Source of the DNA: Chalara sp. BL73
Taxonomy: Eukaryota > Ascomycota > Leotiomycetes > Helotiales
DNA: 64,000 nt
Assembly (NCBI GenBank): GCA_918026815.1
Contig: CAKJVC010000143.1
Location: 558,001-622,000, forward strand
Direction: 5' to 3'
Part shown: piece by piece, positions 1 to 12,121 of the stretch
Numbering within the stretch: the first letter of the stretch is position 1
Layout of the letters: every line of letters starts with the position of its first letter
Translations under genes and position numbers: made by a program
The notes under the pieces: generated by a model
Database searches by the model: none
Told to the model about the DNA's origin: nothing
Seen by the model: the letters and a program-made list of their open reading frames with translations, nothing else

Positions 1-26
1 CGGCGATATCTTCTGACTTGTTCGAG

Positions 27-710
27 TCCCCATCAAGGAGGTGCAGTTCAGCTTCCCTACAGACTATGAGGACACGGGAGAACTTGGGGATGGGCTTTGG
101 AACGATATGATGCCTAGTACGCTTATCTCTCTCTCTCTCTCTCTCTCTCCACAAAAAAAGAGCTCGGAATTATCCCTTTCTAATCGTACGTAGTTGGGGC
201 TGGGTTCTTGAGGGTGCCGTATCCGAGGAAGTATGACATGCCGTCAAGTAAAATTATACCAGGAGACCACCAGCTTGCAGAAGTATATTCCGTGTCGATG
301 ACTCATCAACTGCATTGTTTAGCATGTTCCCTTGCCGCCGAGCCTCGACACCAAGGCTAGCTAATGAATTTTATAGGCGGTTTTGAGACATGTGATCATG
401 AAGTATGAGGTACGCGACAAGTCGCCGTTCGCCGGCGCTGGCCACGAGTATCATTGTTTGGACTACCGTAAGTCGCCTGCTCAAAATCGGAGATGGCGCA
501 TACTTAAAATTTGGGACAGTCAGGCAGGCGATCCTCTGCGCCGGGGATACTACGCTCGACCATGCGGATCTTGTGTATGACGAGGATGGAAGCGATAGGA
601 AGAGCGGGTTCACGGGTGCGAATGCCACGCACCAATGTCGGGACTGGGACGCCATCAAAGCTTTCTTGATGGAGAATCGGGAGGGCAATAAGACCGGGAT
701 TCTGTTTTGA
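27..710 (+). CDS. UstYa-like (DUF3328) oxidase, 5' truncated by window edge
   Basis: Four exons can be read: about 27-116, 194-321, 377-467 and 520-710 (TGA 708-710). The start is not visible; an in-frame TGA at 14-16 means an intron or the window edge interrupts the 5' end. The protein has both HxxHC motifs of the UstYa/UstYb family (HQLHC at 304-318, HEYHC at 443-457), followed by the CAGDTTLD block and an HQCRDW block near the C terminus. Family members usually have an N-terminal membrane segment and act as oxidases or cyclases in fungal RiPP (ustiloxin/dikaritin-type) and other secondary-metabolite pathways; here that segment lies outside the window. Introns are 117-193 (contains a TC repeat), 322-376 (GC donor) and 468-519. 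All joins keep phase. Which pathway it serves cannot be told. The family call is strong, the 5' boundary weak. Confidence 0.85.
126..149. repeat. (TC)n microsatellite inside an intron
   Basis: Twelve TC dinucleotides lie within intron 117-193 of the UstYa-like gene and form an extended pyrimidine tract. Confidence 0.9.
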
Positions 711-1444
711 CGGGTTGTGTTTGGCAGCGGGATATAATAAACTCGAGTCCTGCCTTTGGCATGGTTTCGTAGCTAGATTTTGGCTGACCATGCCGTGGGT
801 GTATCAGTTCGACTCGATGGAAACGCCTTCCCCTTACTAATAAGGCCTAGCCGAGGAGGTTACCTGCTTTAGCATGTCGCGCATAAGTAAACCTTGGTGT
901 CACATCCCGCGTGTTTGGCGTCGAGACATCGCGCTTTTTCATCAACCGTGACATCTCGCATCTGTTTTCCAAAACCCGGCAATGTCAGCCGAAAGCTCAA
1001 GGTGGGCAAGGACAGCCAGGGCACTTTGACATGGCCTTCCCGTTCGAGAGCTTCCGGCCGCATCTTATTACGGACGCGTCTCGACGTATCGCTTTTCTTA
1101 GGCGATCCACGTTCGTTCGACCCAGGACCGACTATGCACGGCCGAGATTACTTCCCAGCAAATTGGGCCGGCCTCGTACAAATTCGGCGGTCATGTTAGG
1201 TTTTGCTCGTAAATGCGCATTTTACCTATCCCCCTGGAACCTATCCTTGGAGACCCCGTGCTTTGGTAGGCTGGTTCTTCGCCGAGCCATTTCGCAACCC
1301 CCATGGTATTTCTGTAGACAATCTGCATCATTTGTACTTGTTTGCCTCTTCCTTTAGATCGGCCTGGTTGATGCAAACAGCTTTAGCCAACAAAACGGCT
1401 GAGTGACGCGTGTTTCGTAGGCTCCCCGGAGCGGTGTCGAGGTT
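711..1444. other. No gene recognised
   Basis: Several overlapping frames of 60-150 codons are open here (for example 911-1357 +), but none has a recognisable domain. I read this as spacer or decayed sequence. Confidence 0.5.
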
Positions 1445-1669
1445 TTAAGTGATTTTCGTAGCCAGGTCGCGGGAATCGGAATAGGAGTTCGTGTCACCCC
1501 ACACGTAGGATGATGCTTCATACCGCTGGTTAGTCGCTTGGGTACCGTGGCACAAATCAGCTACAAGAACGGCTTCGGGCTTGCCGGGGTGGCGCGTTAG
1601 AAGGCGGATATCCGTTGAGTCTATTGCGAGGCATTCGTAACGATACGGGTTGTGGGAGGCTGCCGACAC
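1445..1669 (-). pseudogene. HET-domain N-terminal fragment
   Basis: A 74-codon frame carries the opening of a HET (heterokaryon incompatibility) domain: a YECLAIDS-like start, an LLTRHPG segment and the signature YEASSYVWGD. HET proteins are normally 500-800 residues and trigger cell death after non-self fusion. Here the frame stops right after the signature, and no later HET motifs (IDSLCI, DIY.A) are found downstream on this strand. It is a truncated relic or misassembled stub. The family identity of the fragment is fairly sure; expression is unknown. Confidence 0.6.
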
Positions 1670-2870
1670 GGAGAAATTATTTCAACTGACAAGGCATTGT
1701 GGATATCCTGGAGATGCTTGATTAGCTAAAATTTTTGTCACAGGTTTAGATTGATGTGACTTGAGCTGTAAAAGCAGTGCGAGATATACGACGTGGTAGA
1801 ATATTTTAAAGATGGTGAGGAAAGAGAAATGGAAAAGAAGAACTGCAAGTTGTGATTACTTAGTCCATACTAGGCTTTTGGTTAATAAAGCAAGTTAAAC
1901 ATACAGCTTTCTTAATTTCAATAAATTTACTAGTGCGGACAAGCTAGCATCAGCCTAGTTCAATATGGCGAATGTCCTAGCGTGATAGCCATAGAGCGTT
2001 GCGAGACGATGTTAACCACAAAAGTTTCACCAATGTGAAGATTTACTGTTTCACATTCTTGCATGCTTACGGCTGGGGGGTGATTGGGCTTTCTATAGAA
2101 TAGCCATCAATCGCTCTCAACCTTCTCCATTCTTCATGTCCTACTCGTATCAGTTGCAGAGGATGGCTTACCCATAGCAGAGCCCTGTTTCGACAAGTAT
2201 GAAGTATGTACTTTAGTCTACACTCTGTCCGGTAGACCTTACTACTGTGATTTGTGACTTGGGATAGGGTAGCCTGTGCCAGCTTTTGTGATCGCTTAAA
2301 CTGTAGCTACTAACATGCGCATGCGCGCTATTACATGGTAGCAAAGTTTGCAGCATGAAAAAGCGCCTACTTTTTTACGTTTCTATTGGGATGACTATAC
2401 ACCGCTAACGTAGTTGAACAGCTAACTTATATGCAGCCGTGCTTTCCCAGGAATAGAAAACAGCTCTGCAATGCCAATTCTTACCCTCCTTCCCATCACG
2501 CCCGCAGGGGAATTAATATTCAATGGCTTGGCATTCCCACCGCTCATTACCGCTGTGTGGTACAACCTCTTTGCTCTGCGTCTGCGGATACTTCGCTGAG
2601 CTTTTATATTAGCGGCCGCGAGTGGGGCATCACGGATCGTTTTGGTTGAGCTGAACGCCCTCCCGGTAGCCACAAGCAAGGTAGATAGTATAAGGGTATC
2701 GTTACTTTAATAATCAATCTGTTTTAACTTGTCTGTTTAACGGGCTGTCGCTAGCTCTGTAGGTCGCGTTTTTACCAGCCCAATTAGTACCTGTAATCAC
2801 GTATCGATTTCTCTGCTCCTACTAAAAGTCAGCTACTTTCTGAACAGGCTTTAAATTTTCTTGCCTCTTT
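1670..2870. other. No gene recognised
   Basis: Intergenic sequence of mixed composition. Short open frames at 2422-2679 on both strands show no family features. Confidence 0.5.
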
Positions 2871-3728
2871 TTATTCAGGTCGGACTGAGTGGGGGTTCCA
2901 GAATATTTGATTTGGATCCCATTTCTTTTTAAGTTCCCTTAGTTTTGCATACACCCCAGGAGAAAAATATTGGTTGTGAGCCTCTGTATTTGACAACATT
3001 GGGTCGATGAATGGAGGAAACGACTTGAAGCTTTTGCCATTTCTTGCGTTAGTCGTAAGTACGTCGTGCATTGCAATTACAAATCTTCTCACATCTCTGG
3101 GATTTCTTGAAGTTTCGCCATCATGCTGCACAATCCAGAGACTGTCTCTGTGAGAAATCGCAGAACTACTGTCACTTAAGGTAGCAGTCTTGCCCTTTGC
3201 CCCACCCATTAATCAGAATGTGATCATAAATTGATCTTTGGCTTTTGGCGCTTGTTCAACCAAGTTTGTAAAATACGTTACCATCACTCTCTGATCTTCT
3301 TTTGCTAACTGGGGCAGCGGTGCATCGTCGGTTTCTCCTGGCATTGTAGCATCAGTGTTATCCCAAAATTCTCCAGACACAGACTCCAGCTGGTGGTTTG
3401 TCTTCATTTCCCTTATTTTCTTCTGCTCGCTATCCGTAATCTTTGATATATCGGCAATTGTATTTTTAAGTAATTCTGATAGTGGCCTAGAAAGATCAAG
3501 TTTTACTGCACTTTTGTATTCAGCAGGTTCGGCGTCATCACCATTATTAGACGTGGGCTTAATCTTGTCACCTCCAGGGGCCGTAGTTGATATAGCTTTG
3601 GCAGCTGGCTTCCCTGTAAGTGACGGTGTGCCTTTGATAGAAGGCATAGTCGAGGTAGTAGCTGGGTTGGCCGTCAGCGCTGTGATAAGAGGGAGGGATA
3701 ATAGAAGATAACGTCATGAAATAGTCAT
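2871..3728 (-). pseudogene. FAD-linked oxidase (BBE-type) remnant with two TGA stops
   Basis: One reading frame runs from an ATG at 3728-3726 to the stop at 2871, broken only by TGA at 3716-3714 and TGA at 3215-3213. The N terminus looks like a signal peptide (LLLSLPLITALTA, after the first TGA). The C terminus is a clear berberine-bridge-enzyme-like end: LMGGAKGK, the SHRDSLWIVQ stretch, then YAKLRELKKKWDPNQIFWNP. The PCMH FAD-binding half that should lie between them (about 200 residues, with the flavin-anchoring His/Cys) is missing, so the gene is both internally shortened and stopped. Intact relatives are secreted flavin oxidases, often found in metabolite clusters. With an UstYa-like gene 2 kb away it may be a leftover of such a cluster, but that is inference. 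Confidence 0.65.
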
Positions 3729-4571
3729 AGTTTTTGCTAGTGTATGAGGTGAGTGAGATAGGAAAAGAAGAGAATAATAAAAATTAGGTTCTGAGCGGCA
3801 CTGAAGTATTGAGAGGCAAATCTGAAAGTATATTTCAAACTTGATATACTTAGTAAAGGGAAGATCATGTAGCTATGGAAAATGACCTCTATCTACTTAT
3901 CTATATATGCATAGAATGAATATATAGAAAAGGTCGGGGCTATTGTGTTAGCTTCTCTGCTGGCTATAACTGGATAGGAATGCTCGCCATATCGCGCCAC
4001 ACCGTAATGGTGAGGCTCCGTTGAGTTTCCATATCCCGCTTCTAAAGTTCTGGATTTTGATCCTGATCCTGTAATGCGGCTCCTCCTATTCATTTCTGTC
4101 CTACAAACTGGTGCAAATACTTAAATTCTCCACATCGTTGCAAAAATAGCATCGCCAAATATAGCTTGGTGTTAAAAAAACATGCACTCTTGCTTCACAG
4201 CCTCCTATCGTTGCTTAGGATTTAAAGCTAAATAGTACTAACCTAAACATGAAATCCAACCCGAATGTTGGTATCCAACATCAATGATAGTTCTAAATAA
4301 ATGAGGCCCAACAACACAGACCCGCACAGCCGTTTAGACATGTGCTAGCGGAGTGCGTCTGCCCTCGTGGCGGAGTATGAAGTGACGAGGGTAAATCACA
4401 TGGCAATTCTTGAAAAGCGGATCAGCCGCCACGGTTAGTGATACAGGCCAATTGACTGGACAAAAAGCTAAATAGTTCCAACTACTTCCAACTACCTCGT
4501 TTATTAAATAATTCTTCTTACGATTGAGGTCGTTAATAACGTGAACCGCCTGCAGCGCTTTGGAATTTAAA
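3729..4571. other. No gene recognised
   Basis: AT-leaning spacer. Open frames at 3893-4093 and 4334-4597 on the minus strand have no family features. Confidence 0.5.
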
Positions 4572-5618
4572 AGCATGTCCCCATGGCTTAGTCGCAACCA
4601 AGAGGGCGGCTCCGGCTATAGTCCCTATAAGTCCCTTCGTTCATCCGCTACTGCTACCTCAACATATCTTAAGCAGTGGCGCAAGCCGTCTGCTGTGATG
4701 GCTCGCCATAAACACCGCGGTTTCCGAAGGGCCAAACCGTCCGTCCAATGGCCAACGACTCTACTCGCATCCTCCTTGAACGAAGACGGGAGCAGCCCTC
4801 AGATCTATAGTCCATTCTGCCAACTGCCAGGCGAGCTCCGCAAGAAGATTTATGTCTATGTTTTGGCGGCAGAAGATGTGTGTCGCTGCGAAAGAAGGCC
4901 ACGGACAAGATGAGTGGCGCTACGCACTACACGATGATCTTTCAGCCGTTCTTACAGAACCACGCCCCATCAATGTGCCTAATAAACGCTATATGATAAA
5001 GATACACGACTATGAAAGGACTGCAGCTAGTCTTGAGGCTCCGCCACTGTTGCCTCCGGAAAATCTCACTGCGCAGTTTTACCCTGCGACTAATATTTCT
5101 CATCTAACAATCCGTCCCGACCGAGGAGCCTGGCGCATTGGCCGACTTCACCGGATTCGCCATCAGAAAATTTACCGCCAGGGCTGATGAAATGGTCACC
5201 AATTGATGAGACTTGGGTTCCCAGTATGTCTGCCTTAGCACCTTCATCACAATCAACCAACCCGGAGATGAAAGGCCTTGCCCTAGACCCAAGGATCTAC
5301 CGAGTCACTATGGGAAGCATGCTTCAAGCCGCAGAAGAGCGCCGCGCTCGTGCTGAACATGATGAACCGCCACTTCCGTACCCGCGAAATAGTTGGGGTC
5401 GCCATGCTGCGCTGTTCCCGGGTCTGCATCGGCTTACACTGTATCTAGAGACATTTGTGAAGCATTCGGCAGAGCTAGATCGCGTTGCAGAATGTGCTCG
5501 GCTTTGGACGTTTCCCATCCCGATTGGTAGTGATGTTAATATGACAACAAATGCCGATGGCGTTGGACAGCGACAAAAAGTGCTAAGCTGGGACAGAAGC
5601 GTTGTTGCATACCGGTGA
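4572..5618 (+). pseudogene. 2EXR/F-box-like fungal gene, frameshifted
   Basis: Coding-like text is spread over three frames. 4572-4913 ends with FCQLPGELRKKIYVYVL, the LP-x-E-LR-x-x-IY signature of 2EXR/F-box-like fungal proteins. 4915-5150 continues in another frame (WRYALHDD and onward). After a short stretch in the third frame (ADFTGFAIRKFTARADEM, near 5130-5200), frame one resumes at 5187-5618 (FPGLHRLTLYLETFVKH). The order fits the family, but I found no good intron signals to repair the shifts around 4870-4915 and 5120-5190. I therefore call it a decayed gene; a real but oddly spliced gene is possible. Confidence 0.45.
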
Positions 5619-6584
5619 GGTGAGGAGCATCCATGCCCCCCAGAGATTTCTGATGAGCCACCGGGGTTTGAAGTCCGTATTATACCTTATTCATAAGAAT
5701 GATTTTAATGCAATCTATATAAAGCTGCAATCCCGCGCCTGCATTCCTCTAGTGTTAGTTGAGTTGAATTTTTGCGTCCTGAGTATTAATGTCACGTGTC
5801 ATGATGTCACGTGCTGAGGGCAATAAAGGGAGAAGTTCTAGGTTTCGACACGTAAGGGGTCGCCAGGGGTACGAAGTGTATAAGTAGGCTGCTCGGGACG
5901 CAGTAGAGAGGGTAGAGATCTGTCTTCGTATAAATGAGAAGCTTTCGGACTTTACTATTACGACTCATGTCCTAAATTATATCTTGAAAATTTCAACATA
6001 CAAGAACTCAACAGTTTTGGAAATTAATAGTCTCTGCATTTTAGAGGAAGAAAACTCGAAATATTAATATAGATTGTATCATTTTGATTGAAGACATGAA
6101 ATGCTCAAGACTTACTGTTAATAAGCTAGTTTAAACAAATTAGTAAAATTATACTTATCAAATTTACTAATAACTTGTACACAAAGAGTAGAGCAACTAC
6201 TTGTTTTAATTTAGAATACTTGAATTTTTTATAAAAGCTAAATCTAGTCTTATATAAACTCTACCTTACTGATCTAGGGAGCTCCCTGTCCAATATGCCA
6301 AGACTAAATATCTTGGCAGATGAGCATTGTACAAGGATATAAAAGTGGGGTTCATATGTATCGCGACTTTTGATCAACCCCCTATAATTCGGGTGCGATT
6401 GAAATGGCAACTTTAGCGTACCCACATGTTCCACTACTTTCTTTATTGAGGTAGCTAAGCGAAATAAAAAGCGGCATGTCATAATTTTGGTGTGTTGGCG
6501 CTAATGGGTGCCGTTTCAATCATACCCTTTCAATCGCACCCTATAATTCACGCGTGTATTGTCAACCAAGGGCATTACAAAATA
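5619..6584. other. No gene recognised
   Basis: AT-rich spacer before the F-box gene. CACGTG-like E-box sequences occur near 5790-5815. No RNA gene or coding signal was seen. Confidence 0.5.
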
Positions 6585-8903
6585 ATGGATTCATCTAGCA
6601 AGAAGCACAGCTTGAGGCCAAGGGATAGGCTTCATCATGTTGTCTCTATGAAGTCCTGTCCAATTTTAGCGCTTCCGATTGAGGTGTTGTCCATTGTTGG
6701 CGAGTTTGTGAGTGTTTGATTCCTTTTATTTTTCCTTTGGAAAGCATTAACCGTTAGGAAGGACCGTTTACGGAAGCCAGACCCGTGACTTTCCGTAATT
6801 GTGTTGAGGTTACTTGAATACTTTGAAGAATATTCGAATGCTAATTTTTTGGGGCAGATCCAAGACCTAAAGACCCTCAAGAACCTCATCCAAGTCTGTA
6901 GCGTTTTTGAGGCTATCTTTACCCCATTCCTAAATGCGGATAGAGAGATCCTACTCCACAGAATATCGCCATTGGAATGGGATAGCATACCTATTCCGAG
7001 TGCTATATCTCAGACGAAATCACTCGAAGTTCGAATTTATGAGTTCTCAGAAGCGGATAATTCTTACGATCCTGATACGAATAACGAATACGCTGCTTTT
7101 CTGGCTAGTTGGCTCAGTAAGATGCCTAACTTACAATATTTCAGGTATGTTCTTGAACGCAGCATGTGGCCTAATTCAATGCTAAGATATTCATAAAAGA
7201 TGGTTCGACGATGCCTTCGAAATGTCCTATGAACTAACGGAAATATTGAGAAATCCTATCGTTTTAGACGCACTAAAGAGCTCAGTGACACTGAAGGATA
7301 TAAATATAGCGTTTCCTCGTTGTTATGTTGAGGATCGTGTGCTTGCAGGGCTTTATTGTCATATCCCACTGAAAGGCTTCACGAACTTAAGGCTACTCGA
7401 GCTCTATCAATTATACGCCGACAGTGAAACCGCATTAATTGAGGATATTACCAAGGTTCTCTCTGACTGTCCTCATTTAAAGTTGTTTGGCATTGGGCTC
7501 GCCACTGATGCCGACTGTAATAGATGTATGTTCAACCCCTCCGAACATGCCTTATTTTGCTTGTACATAACTGATTTGAGAAATGAAGTCCCGGAATCAT
7601 ACATACTGGAAGGGGAGTGCGATTTCCTAGAGAGATTGTGCTTGAGTTATAGCCGTCGCGTAGGGTCACGGCCGCTGCAGCTACATACCCTGAGGCTAGG
7701 CATTGGTTTGTGCCTTTATGAGTCTGCTAGGGATGCAAAATGGAACTTCCTCACCATGCTGGTAGACCTTCCAGTTCTTCAATCCCTCCATGTGTTTAAT
7801 GGGATGATAGAACGTCTTCAACAGCCTGAATATGGGTCCCATTGGCAGCAAAATGACTGGTGGATGCTCGACACATGTAGTTCACTCTATCACCTCGAGG
7901 TCTCAAGGTTGACCCCTGGAATTCGAATGTGGTTGAATAATAAGGGACAGTTCATACAGGAACTGGTTGTTACGGACAGCTATCAGGCATTTCAAGACGG
8001 TCTTGAGGAGTTCTATTTCTTAAAGCTGCCGCAGCTAAAGGTATTGCATATGGCGGAGGATGGAGCGCTCAACCCAGACGAGGAAGACTATGAGCTTCGT
8101 AATTTGCAGAATTGGGTTAAAGATGAACCCTTGGATCTCAAGTCTAACCAGGAACGGATTCCGAAGGAAACAGATGCCTACCGTGCACTCTCAAATGCAT
8201 ATGAAGTCGGTAAACTTAGTAGAACGGTCTTGGATCGCTTACCTGACCAAGGGGAAAACCTCGTAAAGCTTTCTATTTGCCTTGAACTCGATACTCAATG
8301 GGTAAGCTTATTCGTACTACGCGTCTTGCATGCTAATGTTTGCAGCTTCAATTTTCAACCCATTTGCCCAAGCTAAAATATCTGCGTCAACTGAGCCTGC
8401 GAGGACGACGTAATCGTGGTGGGCCACTAATTCTACAACGTCCTGTAAAGGAGGCATCACTCTGGCCAGGTGTATATGCTGCCAAAGACATCGCTTTTGA
8501 GTATGCAAAACTCATAAAATTACAATGCTCTTCTTTGCAGTATATTAAAATTGAGAAATATGGCTGGCAATTCTTTGAAGCAGAGGAAAACGGCCTATTC
8601 ATCATGAAATCTCGTCAGCTGGAGCAAGACGAGAAATGCCATATCCAACTGTTCACATACGATTCTCTAGAATTGCAAGCTGGGTTATCTATGCCGCCGC
8701 GAGACCAGGACATCAGAGATGAAGATGAGGCTCTCATGTTCGCGCATCTCCAGGAAGTTCGCGCGGCTATAGCTCGTGGGGAGTTTGAAGAGTACGGCTC
8801 GGAATCAGAAGACATGGAAGAGATGGAAGACTCAGAGCAATCGGAGGAATCGGAGGAATCGGATGACTTACAAGGCACGGGTAATATAGAAGATGAATCT
8901 TGA
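6585..8903 (+). CDS. F-box protein with leucine-rich-type C-terminal part
   Basis: Four exons: 6585-6707, 6858-7144, 7200-8301 and 8346-8903, giving 689 residues with every join in phase. The first join completes an F-box at residues about 26-65: LALPIEVLSIVGEF, then IQDLKTLKNLIQVCSVFEA and the FTPFLN end typical of fungal members. The middle has spaced leucine-rich stretches (FTNLRLLELYQL, CPHLKLFGIGL, LPQLKVLHM) and the C terminus is a Ser/Glu-rich acidic tail. F-box proteins link substrates to SCF (Skp1-Cullin-F-box) ubiquitin ligases; the substrate is unknown. Introns of 150, 55 and 44 nt have GT-AG ends. ATG 6585 is the first in frame with the F-box. This is a lineage-variable family, so only the general class is assigned. 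Confidence 0.8.
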
Positions 8904-10035
8904 CCAGCATAGTCCTATATCTTCTGGTATCTGTCTCTACGATGGATCTTGAAAGAAGTTAAACTAAACCTATGTGCCATAGAATTACCCTTGAACACGG
9001 CGCCATTGACGTAAACTGTAGGAAAAGTCGGTGATGCATAATCGAAGTAAATCACTGACGGCCGACGAATAACACCTGATAAACGGTACCTGTAGCGTCA
9101 TGATAACCCTAGTGTCGGCTTTATGATACGAAATATCCAGAAACAGATAAACCCTATAATTTGTGAGCAAAGGTTCATCTACGGAGATCCGGCTGGTTGA
9201 AAGCATAAACTGAACAGTAAGCCTGGATGAAGTACCGTTGCGATAAAGAGACGTGGAGTTATTCACAAGTTAAGCCTGTCTGAATAGTTTAAGGAATGAT
9301 GCAAAGTACATTTAGAAGATAAAATCCGCTGACAAACAACGGGGAGACACCAGCTTGTTGCCAAGTTACTGTAATATTCACCTCTCTCAGGATCTTGAAT
9401 TCAAAATGAGTAACTCTACCCACTCACACAAGAACTAAGCATGATTATAAAAAAAATGGTAAACATAACCATATTTATTATTAATAACATAGGGTATGCC
9501 TATGAGCACCTGAACTATGGGCTGGATGAGGATTATAATGAGATTGCGCTGATGTCGACCTTTGTTTGGGGGAAATGCCGTAAAAGGGGATTAAGCCAAT
9601 ACGCATTGTATAAGACCATGGAGAGGCCTTAAGGATTTATTGATGTCGGAGAGGCTCAGTGGGAAAAGCTTGGAATTGGTAGAGGTGGTAGTAGAATAAG
9701 TCGCTGTTCCAGAAACCTTCAAGTCTGTGTTCATGGTTGCAGGCCATTTAGGTGTAGTTTGCTACAGCTCTCGCTCTCTTCAAAGGATATTCAGCTTCGA
9801 ACAATTACAACAGCTGCATTTTCATGTGTAGTATAAAAGCATTCTTTGTTACATTTGTAGGCACACAGAGAACAACAACGTATTGTTCGCTATTGTTCAC
9901 CGATTTTAAGAACGCACTATAGATCTATATATCCAAAGTGAGCCTCCTCATATGCGATATCAATCAAAATCCCATATACATAGACGTAAAGTCTAAGAAA
10001 CCCCAGTCCGATATCTAAACCTAATTCCCACCAAG
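8904..10035. other. No gene recognised
   Basis: Spacer between the F-box and RING genes. It contains short A/T runs (for example 9448-9456) but no coding or RNA signal I can support. The 3' end should hold the promoter of the RING gene. Confidence 0.5.
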
Positions 10036-10899
10036 ATGTGCATATACTTGGAAGGGGACCACAACTGTGGCCACATAAGAAGACCCACCACAATGGAATG
10101 CGCAGACCCGGGCTCCGAGTATTGCGAGAAAACTAGGATAACTCATGACACGAACGCCGAGCTATGTGAAGATTGCGTACAATCCATATCCGCTGAAGAA
10201 TTTGTACGCTATGTACAGCCGCAAGAATTCCAGGGATCCGCTTACCTACTAGACCTCCCTCTCCAACTAGAACTCAGTCGACGCATCTTCGAGAACTTCC
10301 GAGACCTAGACATGGCACAGATCATCAACGCTTTGACTTGGCGGGATCTTCTTTTACCAGGGCATTACCACAATTCCATACTTTCGTTCTGTCACGACGC
10401 GGTCGGAGCCTTGTTTTGGGAAAGCCAGCGTGAAGGAACGCCGATATCCGTCAAGGGCCGAGTGATAATGTACCAACTAGAACAGCTCGTCAGAATGAGA
10501 ACACTCATCAGAAGCCATCGAATCCATTGTCAACGCTTCTACGAGGAAAATCCTGGCATACTGCTGAATCAAATCCTTGTGGATGTAGACCTTGAGGCGC
10601 TTGATACTGCTGATCGCAAGTGCGCAATATGTCGCGAGCCCTATGGGGACCAAGAGGGTGCTGTTAGGCTGCGGTGCCAAGGCAGACACGTTCTAGGAAA
10701 GGAGTGCGTGAAACGGTGGATTAGGGACGGAGGGACAACCTGTCCGTTTGATCGTGAGGCGGTTCTTAATGTATTGACGAACCAGGAATGGGACGATGAG
10801 CCAGAATGGTATGCCTTGATGACAAAAGGCATTGAGGATATAGAATGCCTTTCGGCACTTCGTCGATTCTTTGGACTAGCTTCTCTCTCTCACCTGTGA
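10036..10899 (+). CDS. RING-finger protein, probable E3 ubiquitin ligase
   Basis: A single 287-residue exon. The C-terminal third holds a RING-type zinc site: CAICREPYGDQEG opens it (C-x2-C), then LRCQGRHVLGKEC supplies C, H and C, and WIRDGGTTCPFDR closes it (about residues 196-240). The N terminus has another Cys/His-rich patch (MCIYLEGDHNCGH, and ECADPGSEYCEK) that resembles the opening of many fungal small Cys-rich proteins and may also bind zinc. RING domains recruit E2 enzymes; the substrate is unknown. No signal peptide or membrane segment is seen. The ATG at 10036 follows an A-rich CACCAAG context. Function beyond the RING class is inference. Confidence 0.8.
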   Translation: MCIYLEGDHNCGHIRRPTTMECADPGSEYCEKTRITHDTNAELCEDCVQSISAEEFVRYVQPQEFQGSAYLLDLPLQLELSRRIFENFRDLDMAQIINALTWRDLLLPGHYHNSILSFCHDAVGALFWESQREGTPISVKGRVIMYQLEQLVRMRTLIRSHRIHCQRFYEENPGILLNQILVDVDLEALDTADRKCAICREPYGDQEGAVRLRCQGRHVLGKECVKRWIRDGGTTCPFDREAVLNVLTNQEWDDEPEWYALMTKGIEDIECLSALRRFFGLASLSHL

Positions 10900-12121
10900 A
10901 AAGTCCCAAAAGTCAGCTTGAAGATAGTTATCGGCACAAATGGGATTCATACGTGGAATGCAATATGCGTTTGCCCATTTTCTCCACAAGTTACTCAGCT
11001 TAGAAATAGTAATATATCCACATCTGAAGCTTTGCAACCTCGTCAAAGGTGACCGGAAAGATATAATACACGCTTTGAGCACGCTCTTCATCGAGTATTG
11101 CTATAGAAGCAAAGGAAATAAGAGAAAAGGTCAAGTTTTTAAGTGATACATATATTGTAAGCCACAAAAACGAGATACGAGGCGCTTGTAAAGCAAACAA
11201 AGCTTAATGGCATGTATAAACTCTCAAGGCAATCAAGGAGCATGAACTTGCGAGTGCAAAATACGATGATTTTTGGATGAGAAAAAGGCATTCTGGAATG
11301 AGTATCTTCAAGTGCCTGGTTATTTGACTACACAGGAGAGCGTTCCATATCTATGTGTTACATTTGTTATACCTAAAATCATAAATACCATCGATATTTT
11401 AAAAACAGCAATCGGGCATTGGAAATATGTGCATTTGAGGTGAATAAATATCTGACAGAACGCCAAAATCCCACGTTTCGCAAACAGGGGTATCTCGTAA
11501 AGGAAAATCTCCAAACGCCCAGAATAGACCTTTAGCGTGTAGGACATCTAGCAACGATCGTAACATTCTATCCGGTAAACGTGACTAAGGTTCTGCACGG
11601 GTTGGTTCATGAAGTGCTTGTGGTGGCGAAGATGCTAACTGTGTCGTAAAAGATTCATGGTGGAATGGAAGTGGTTATCCGTCGTAATTACTCTGTAGAT
11701 GCGATGAAATGTCGTTATATTTGGGGATGGTCATTTGATGTGTACCGACCGTAAATTCGTAAAAGGAACGTAATGATGTAGGATGACTCGTGATTCGTAA
11801 CTTGGATACCTCCAGAATGGGAATCGTCTTCATAAAAAGCGGGTAATATCCGCGACGAAACGGCTCAAAATCCAGAGGAGTGGCATATATTTCATACTCA
11901 CAAGAGATCTAGTTGGAAAGTCTGTCTAGGTACTGACAGGTCAAGATAGCGACGGTCGTTAGAGGAAGAGTCTAAACATGTAGATGCCTGAAAAAGCTCC
12001 TGAATCGACCTAGAAAGCATTGATAGATCTCTGACAACGCGATCTGCACTAGGGCGCGGAGGTGTTGGCTAGCTCTGTTTGCTTCCGGGTCCATGGATTT
12101 GTCCGTGACCACGTAGAAAAT
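10900..12121. other. No gene recognised
   Basis: A 1.2-kb spacer with scattered short frames only. Nothing on either strand carries a motif I recognise. Confidence 0.5.

Noticed and set aside
911..1357. 148-codon plus-strand open frame
   Set aside because: No family features, overlapping frames equally open, and odd composition; treated as noncoding.
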